9,582 nucleotides of DNA from Multiplicimicrobium sp043718225 (GTDB taxonomy: Bacteria; Omnitrophota; Omnitrophia; Omnitrophales; Aquincolibacteriaceae): positions 1 to 9,582 of the forward strand of contig JAYSWD010000179.1 in NCBI GenBank assembly GCA_043718225.1. Direction: 5' to 3'. A model generated the notes under the pieces. It saw only the letters and a program-made list of their open reading frames with translations. It made no database searches and was not told the DNA's origin. The stretch's first letter is position 1. Each line of letters opens with the position of its first letter. Both the position numbers and the translations under genes were made by a program. This document shows positions 5,274 through 9,582 of this stretch, piece after piece.

Positions 5274-7577
5274 ATGAATATTCAGTCCCGCATTTTAAAA
5301 TTCTTGGCGATAGGCCTGTCGACGAACCTCATTTTTTTTGGTTTTCCTGCTTTCGCTCAAAGTCCTTCGCCTAAGTCAGTTCAGATCGATCCCGATTGGG
5401 AAAAAATTCGCGATGCGCAGGTTCAAATGCTGAGAAAAAAAGAAGCCGAACTTGACCGCATGAAAGAAGAGCTTTTAACGCGTGCGCAGCCTCAAGCGAA
5501 GGTTCAGTCCGGCCTGCCCGAGATCGAGGCCGAATTTAAAAAACATAAAGTGGAATGGTCTCAAAAGAATGACCGCTATGAAAATCAAATCACGCTGTTT
5601 AAAGTCAAAATTGAAGAACAGAAAAAACAAATCGATTCTCTGCGATTGCAATTGAACGATGTCTTCAAAAAGCAACCTGCCGGACAACAAGGTGTCCTTT
5701 CAGTTGACCAGGAAGCACGGCTTAAGTTTCAAGATCAACAGGTGCAGGAGGAGCTTTCGCGTCTCAAGAAAGAAAAGATTGATTTTCAAAATCAAATTAA
5801 AAATTGGGATGCTTCTAAATTACAAGCACAGCAAAAAAACGAAGCGGAACTCCGGCAGCTCAAAACAGATCAGCTTGTATTTGAATCCCAAAAGGCGGCG
5901 TTTGCAAAAGACAAGGCCGGCTTAGCGGTTGAAACGGAAGCTTACCGGGTTAAATCAAAGGAACTCAAAGACGTAAGTGTTCAGGCGCAAACGCTTCTGA
6001 AGCGCGAAACTGACCTGCTTTCGAAAGAGCAGCAGTTCAACCAAAAGCAAACTGATATGATCGAGCGGGAAAAGAGAATCGCCGACTCTCAAAAGAAATG
6101 GGCCGAAGAAAAACGCCTTTGGCTTAATCAAAAGTCGCAAACAGACGCAGTTCTCGCGCAAAAGCTTCAAGATGCGGAAGCTCGTTTGGTAAAAGCGCAG
6201 GACGCCAAACAACTCGCTGAGTTAAACAGGCAAAAACTTGAAGAGCAGGTGACCGGCCTTAAAACCCAGCTTCAGGAAAGCCAGAATCAGATTACTCAAC
6301 AAGAAGGGAAGTGGAAAAAACGCGAGCAAGATTTATTGAGCGCTCAAACGGGAGAGAACTCGCAGATTGCGGAATTACAAACGCAATTAGCCAAAGAAAA
6401 AACAAACTTGAGCCAAAAAGAGATTCAATGGAGCTCGCAGCTGGACGCTTTGGCACAAAAGCTGGTGCAGTCGGAAACCCAATCGAAAGAAACCGAGTTA
6501 CGTATAAAGGATAGCGAATTGAAGGCGGCCAATCAAACCAACAGCCGCGAAAAAGAATGGCAGGATAAATTTTTAAAAATGGATAACGAAAAAGCAAATC
6601 TGATCCAAAAAGATGCGCGCTGGAAGGCAGAGTTGGACGGATTATCGCAAAAGCTGGCGCAGTCGGAAGCCCAATTGAAAGAAACCGAGCTGCGTAGGAA
6701 GGATGGTGAATTGAAGGCAGCCAATCAAACCGACACTCGGGAAAAAAAATGGCAGGATAAATTTTCAAAATTGGATAACGAAAAATCAAATCTGATCCAA
6801 AAAGATGCGCAATGGAAGGCTCAGTTGGACGGCTTATCGCAAAAGCTGGTGCAGTCGGAAGCCCAATTGAAAGAAGCCGAGCTGCGTTTGAAGGATGGCG
6901 CATTAAAGGCGGCCAATCAAATCGACACTCGGGATAAAGAATGGCAGAGTAAGTTCTCAGATCTGGAAAAGAAAAAAACGGATTTGACGGCACTCGAAAC
7001 CCGGCTCAAAACACAAAGCAAGGATCTCGCAGCCCAGTCGCTGCAGCTTGAAGAAAAATACAAAGCTTTAAAGCAAGATCGGGAGCAATTCGCAAGTCAG
7101 CCCAAAGTAAGTTCTGCCGCTTTGAATAAGCAGACGGATCTTGAGGTTATGGAATTAAAGAAGAAACTTGAGCTAAGTGAACGAGATAACGAAAATTGGC
7201 GCCAAAATAAACGTCAACTTGAGCAGAGCTGGAGCGAATTCATAAATAAGGAAATGCAGTATCAAATGCAAATTACCGGGCTTCAAAAAGAAAATCAGCG
7301 CCTGCAGCAGCATTTGGCTTCCGCTTCTGCGGCCCAACAGACATTGGTAAACCCAGCCGGCCGCGATTGGAGTGAGGAATCTCGCAGAGTAGTGGAAGAT
7401 CGGCGCGCCCTGGCCGATGAAAAAAACCGCTTGTACCGGCAATTAACTCAGGATCGTCAGAGTTTTGAACAGTCACAGGTTCAGTTCTCCCGCGCGCAGC
7501 GTGAATTTGAACAGCATATCCGCGATGAAGAAGCACGGCTTGAAAAAATGCGCCGCCAGTCGGCTCAGCGTCAGTAA
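5274..7577 (+). CDS. Secreted coiled-coil protein with internal repeats, function unknown
   Basis: I do not recognise a family. The product has 767 aa from the ATG at 5274. This start is preferred over the upstream in-frame ATG at 5184 because it begins a clear signal peptide: a basic n-region (MNIQSR), a hydrophobic core (about 9-24) and an AFA cleavage site before Gln29. No good Shine-Dalgarno precedes either start. The mature protein is almost wholly Glu/Lys/Gln/Leu-rich with heptad-like spacing, which predicts long helical coiled coils from about residue 40 to the end, and it appears to lack cysteine. Three 64-residue repeats begin at Trp386, Trp450 and Trp514 (WxxxLDxLxQKLxQSExQxKExELRxKD), with older, more diverged copies upstream. 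The C-terminal end is Arg-rich. No transmembrane helix, lipobox or peptidoglycan-binding domain is visible. It probably acts outside the inner membrane as a structural or spacer protein. The folate gene starts 3 nt after its stop, so they are co-transcribed. Confidence 0.85.
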   Translation: MNIQSRILKFLAIGLSTNLIFFGFPAFAQSPSPKSVQIDPDWEKIRDAQVQMLRKKEAELDRMKEELLTRAQPQAKVQSGLPEIEAEFKKHKVEWSQKNDRYENQITLFKVKIEEQKKQIDSLRLQLNDVFKKQPAGQQGVLSVDQEARLKFQDQQVQEELSRLKKEKIDFQNQIKNWDASKLQAQQKNEAELRQLKTDQLVFESQKAAFAKDKAGLAVETEAYRVKSKELKDVSVQAQTLLKRETDLLSKEQQFNQKQTDMIEREKRIADSQKKWAEEKRLWLNQKSQTDAVLAQKLQDAEARLVKAQDAKQLAELNRQKLEEQVTGLKTQLQESQNQITQQEGKWKKREQDLLSAQTGENSQIAELQTQLAKEKTNLSQKEIQWSSQLDALAQKLVQSETQSKETELRIKDSELKAANQTNSREKEWQDKFLKMDNEKANLIQKDARWKAELDGLSQKLAQSEAQLKETELRRKDGELKAANQTDTREKKWQDKFSKLDNEKSNLIQKDAQWKAQLDGLSQKLVQSEAQLKEAELRLKDGALKAANQIDTRDKEWQSKFSDLEKKKTDLTALETRLKTQSKDLAAQSLQLEEKYKALKQDREQFASQPKVSSAALNKQTDLEVMELKKKLELSERDNENWRQNKRQLEQSWSEFINKEMQYQMQITGLQKENQRLQQHLASASAAQQTLVNPAGRDWSEESRRVVEDRRALADEKNRLYRQLTQDRQSFEQSQVQFSRAQREFEQHIRDEEARLEKMRRQSAQRQ
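6429..6950. repeat. 192-bp tandem repeat within the coiled-coil gene
   Basis: Three in-frame copies start at TGG codons 6429, 6621 and 6813, exactly 192 bp (64 codons) apart. The first ~135 bp of copies 2 and 3 are nearly identical at the DNA level; copy 1 is somewhat more diverged and copy 3 fades after about 6950. High DNA identity suggests fairly recent duplication or ongoing gene conversion, so copy number may vary between strains. Confidence 0.85.
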
Positions 7578-7580
7578 GCG

Positions 7581-8141
7581 ATGAGCCAATCCGAACAGTC
7601 CGTTTCTTTTCAAAAAAACTTCCTTCGGGAAAAAATAAAAAAATTAAAAATTTCTGCAACCGTCCGTCGTTCAAGAAGCTTGAGGTTGAATTCGAAAATC
7701 GAAACGTCGCATTTTTTCAGAAATTCAAATTCAATCGGCCTTTATTCCGCGCTACCCGACGAAATCGACGTTTTTCCGCTTGCGCGAAAGGCGCTTGAAT
7801 CGGGAAGAAAAGTTTTTTTTCCACGGATGAACGGAAAAAAAATCGAATTCAGGGAAGTAGCCGATCTCAAAAAAGATTTGAAGCCCGGCCGATACGGAAT
7901 CTTCGAGCCGATTGTGACGCGCACAAAAAAACGTGCCCGCGCGCTGGATTTAATTTTGGTTCCGGGACGGGCATTTGACAAGCAAGGCAGAAGATTAGGG
8001 CGGGGAGCCGGATATTATGACCGCCTGCTTAGTAAATGGAGTGATTCGGTTCGAATGGGCGTCGCTTTTCGTGAACAAATCTTGAAGCGGATTCCCCATG
8101 AACTCCATGATGTTGATATGGATATTGTTTTAACCGCCTAA
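7581..8141 (+). CDS. 5-formyltetrahydrofolate cyclo-ligase
   Basis: The enzyme (5-FCL, also called methenyltetrahydrofolate synthetase, YgfA family) uses ATP to convert 5-formyl-THF to 5,10-methenyl-THF, recycling stored folate into the one-carbon pool. The 186-aa length is normal. Visible family features are the N-terminal basic helix with FLREKIKKL (14-23), the substrate segment IGLYSALPDEIDV (52-64), the LVPGRAFDKQG strand-loop (126-136) and the nucleotide-binding signature GRRLGRGAGYYDR (136-148). The C-terminal segment IPHELHDVDMDIVLT is a variant of the usual PHD-x2-D motif. The start codon lies 3 nt after the coiled-coil stop with only a weak ribosome site, so expression probably depends on translational coupling. 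The gene is rich in A and T homopolymers, including T8 (7813-7820) and A8 (7835-7842), so slippage mutations are possible, but the frame is intact. Confidence 0.93.
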   Translation: MSQSEQSVSFQKNFLREKIKKLKISATVRRSRSLRLNSKIETSHFFRNSNSIGLYSALPDEIDVFPLARKALESGRKVFFPRMNGKKIEFREVADLKKDLKPGRYGIFEPIVTRTKKRARALDLILVPGRAFDKQGRRLGRGAGYYDRLLSKWSDSVRMGVAFREQILKRIPHELHDVDMDIVLTA

Positions 8142-8190
8142 GGGCTTGTTCGACATAAACTGAAGATGACAGCCACGGCGCTGAGTATTG

Positions 8191-8217
8191 TTTGAATGTC
8201 GCTGTTCGACATTTAAA
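8191..8217 (+). terminator. Hairpin between the cyclo-ligase gene and xseA
   Basis: TTTGAATGTCG (8191-8201) pairs with CGACATTTAAA (8207-8217) through 11 bp including one G-T, around a CTGTT loop, followed by TTTTAATT. This could act as a weak intrinsic terminator after the cyclo-ligase gene or as a leader structure for xseA. The 5' arm can also pair with CGACATAAAC at 8151-8160, so two folds compete. TGTTCGACAT occurs twice in direct orientation, at 8147-8156 and 8203-8212. Confidence 0.4.
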
Positions 8218-8247
8218 TTTTAATTAAGCGCCAGAAAGAATTTACCT

Positions 8248-9468
8248 ATGGATCTGTTTGATAATCAATCCGAAGAAAAAGTTTATTCGGTCAGCGACCT
8301 CAACCGTGAAATTCGCGCTTGTCTTGAGCCGCGTTTCACAAAAATTTGGGTTGAAGCCGAGATTTCAAATCTCAAGCTCCACACTTCCGGACATATTTAT
8401 TTGACGCTTAAAGACGAGAAATCCCAACTCAGCGCGGTTTTTTTCGGTCGCTATAATCAGGGGCTGAAGTTTCGTTTGAAAGACGGCCTCAAAGTTTTGG
8501 CATTCGGGAAAGTTTCGGTTTATGAACCCCGCGGCTCTTATCAGCTATATATCGAAAAAATTCAACCTCAAGGAATGGGGGAATTACAGCTCGCGTTTAT
8601 GCAGCTCAAGGAAAAACTTCAAGGCGAAGGGCTGTTTGATACGGCCCGCAAAAAGCCGATTCCCGCCTTTCCTAAAACGATCGGTGTGGTTACGTCTCCC
8701 ACCGGCGCCGCGATTCAGGATATTTTGAATATCGTAAACCGCCGTTTTCAAGGCGTGCATTTGATTTTGAATCCGGTCAAAGTGCAGGGTGAGGGCTCGG
8801 CGCAGGAAATTGCCCGCGCGATTCAGGAATTTCAAGGGATCGCGGGCGTCGAAGTTTTGATAGTAGGGCGCGGCGGCGGAAGTTTGGAAGACTTATGGGC
8901 CTTTAACGAAGAAATTGTCGCGCGCGCCATTTTCAACTCCAAAATCCCCGTGATATCAGCCGTAGGGCATGAAATCGATTGGACTATAGCTGATTTTGTC
9001 GCGGATTTACGGGCTCCGACTCCCTCAGCCGCAGCTGAGCTGGTGACGCAAAATCAGGCTGACCTTTTGCGGCGCCTCAAAATCGACGCGGGGCGTATTC
9101 AAATCGCGATGCGCGGCACTTTCGAGCAATTAGCGGAAAAACTGGAAGCACTCAGTTCCAGTTATGCGTTTCGCCAGCCGCGTTCTTTGATCGATCAGCT
9201 TAGTGAAAGAGTCGATGATCAGTGTCGGCAAATGCAAAATTATTGGCGCGGGTTTTATCAGCGGTGCGCTCAGCAAATGAAAGAACAGGCCGGCCGTTTG
9301 CATGCATTAAGCCCTTTGGCGGTGCTTGACCGCGGTTATTCGATTGCTTTTGACGCCAAAGGAAAAGTTTTAAAACAGCCATCTCAGATTAAAACGGGTG
9401 ATGAGCTTGTTACGCGTCTGAAAACCGCGCGTATTCATTCGAAAGTGACAAAGATTACCAGAGTCTGA
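8248..9468 (+). CDS. xseA: Exodeoxyribonuclease VII large subunit
   Basis: With the small subunit XseB this forms ExoVII, a metal-independent nuclease that cuts single-stranded DNA from both ends in repair and recombination. The protein has 406 aa, a little shorter than E. coli XseA (456 aa), mainly in the C-terminal coiled-coil part. The N-terminal OB fold spans about 12-105 (VEAEISNL, GHIYLTLKD, VYEPRGSYQL). The catalytic core (about 130-265) carries GVVTSPTGAAIQDIL, VGRGGGSLEDLW and ISAVGHEIDWTIADF. The residues equivalent to E. coli Asp155, Arg205, His238 and Asp241 appear as Asp158, Arg208, His241 and Asp244. The typical C-terminal segment LSPLAVLDRGYSI is near 354-366. The start at 8248 gives the normal N-terminus; an AGAAAG stretch upstream may serve as ribosome site. 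xseB, often directly downstream, is not seen before the window ends. Confidence 0.97.
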   Translation: MDLFDNQSEEKVYSVSDLNREIRACLEPRFTKIWVEAEISNLKLHTSGHIYLTLKDEKSQLSAVFFGRYNQGLKFRLKDGLKVLAFGKVSVYEPRGSYQLYIEKIQPQGMGELQLAFMQLKEKLQGEGLFDTARKKPIPAFPKTIGVVTSPTGAAIQDILNIVNRRFQGVHLILNPVKVQGEGSAQEIARAIQEFQGIAGVEVLIVGRGGGSLEDLWAFNEEIVARAIFNSKIPVISAVGHEIDWTIADFVADLRAPTPSAAAELVTQNQADLLRRLKIDAGRIQIAMRGTFEQLAEKLEALSSSYAFRQPRSLIDQLSERVDDQCRQMQNYWRGFYQRCAQQMKEQAGRLHALSPLAVLDRGYSIAFDAKGKVLKQPSQIKTGDELVTRLKTARIHSKVTKITRV

Positions 9469-9521
9469 AAATCCAATGTTAATAAGGCGCTCCCCCCTAT
9501 AAATCATACAGAAAATAAGTA

Positions 9522-9547
9522 GAATCTCCTGGGTCAAAAGGAGGTTC
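9522..9547 (+). promoter_or_regulatory. Hairpin covering the ribosome-binding site of the next gene
   Basis: GAATCTCCT (9522-9530) pairs with AGGAGGTTC (9539-9547) over 9 bp with one G-T pair and an 8-nt loop. The 3' arm contains the strong Shine-Dalgarno AAGGAGG of the gene starting at 9551, so this fold would block translation. Many insertion sequences use such structures to limit transposase made from transcripts that enter from outside; that reading is an inference here. Confidence 0.5.
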
Positions 9548-9550
9548 GAA

Positions 9551-9582
9551 ATGGGAAAGCAACGGTTTAAGGAAGAGCAGAT
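9551..9582 (+). CDS. Start of a putative IS3-type transposase OrfA (cut by window end)
   Basis: Only ten full codons are present: ATG then GKQRFKEEQ, with the next codon begun (AT). The pattern of a short basic start, Arg-Phe, and then EEQI resembles the first residues of IS3-family OrfA proteins, which typically read like KRFTEEQI before a helix-turn-helix. A very strong Shine-Dalgarno (AAGGAGG) lies 6 nt upstream. The left end of the element would lie between 9469 and 9521, but no terminal repeat can be fixed without the other end. The call is tentative because of the short length. Confidence 0.45.
   Translation, partial: MGKQRFKEEQ

Noticed and set aside
6429..6950. CRISPR-like array
   Set aside because: The repeats are 192 bp, contiguous, in frame and protein-coding, with no unique spacers.
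6292..6993. 233-codon minus-strand frame with apparent repeats
   Set aside because: The repeats are the complement of the 192-bp tandem repeat of the coiled-coil gene; no independent support.
8166..8195. Nine-codon leader peptide before xseA
   Set aside because: There is no convincing ribosome site and no run of regulatory codons; it is kept only as a remark on the hairpin region.
8142..8247. Third copy of the hairpin repeat, or a 6S RNA next to the cyclo-ligase gene
   Set aside because: It shares none of the core words of the repeat, and at 106 nt it is too short for 6S RNA and lacks its long central-bubble hairpin.

Overview
This is a mostly housekeeping stretch of a bacterial chromosome of moderate GC content. 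All genes lie on the + strand. The organism cannot be fixed from the window. The chromosome-type gene set, a tRNA without an encoded CCA end, a signal-peptide-bearing coiled-coil protein, a sigma factor with a lysine-rich tail and a hairpin repeat between genes would suit an uncultured Gram-negative lineage such as Omnitrophota or a neighbouring phylum. That placement is an inference of low confidence.

Layout. Positions 1-118 hold an extended -10 promoter and a good Shine-Dalgarno site for ppdK (pyruvate, phosphate dikinase, 119-2806). A sigma-70 family factor follows 18 nt later (2825-3970), so the two are probably one transcript. The first 75 nt of the sigma gene hold two hairpins, one of which contains the start codon. 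A 121-bp hairpin repeat (3972-4092) separates this pair from apt (adenine phosphoribosyltransferase, 4109-4630). Close behind apt is a tRNA-Arg(CCT) gene (4644-4717), then a second, diverged copy of the hairpin repeat (4723-4836).

Positions 4837-5273 contain no recognisable gene. They hold a terminator-like hairpin, an 18-bp near copy of the tRNA 3' end (4997-5014) and a cluster of palindromes. Next comes an apparent operon: a secreted coiled-coil protein of unknown function with 64-residue internal repeats (5274-7577), 5-formyltetrahydrofolate cyclo-ligase (7581-8141) and, after a 106-nt gap with competing hairpins, xseA (8248-9468). The window ends inside the first codons of what looks like an insertion-sequence transposase, preceded by a hairpin that covers its ribosome-binding site. 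No xseB is visible.

How the genes relate. ppdK sits between glycolysis and gluconeogenesis (pyruvate/PEP), apt salvages adenine, the cyclo-ligase returns 5-formyl-THF to the one-carbon pool, and ExoVII large subunit acts in DNA repair. They do not form one pathway. The window holds no obvious defence, CRISPR or biosynthetic system. The least explained parts are the two-copy hairpin repeat with compensatory changes, the hairpins at the start of the sigma gene, the tRNA-end duplication and the repeat-bearing coiled-coil protein.
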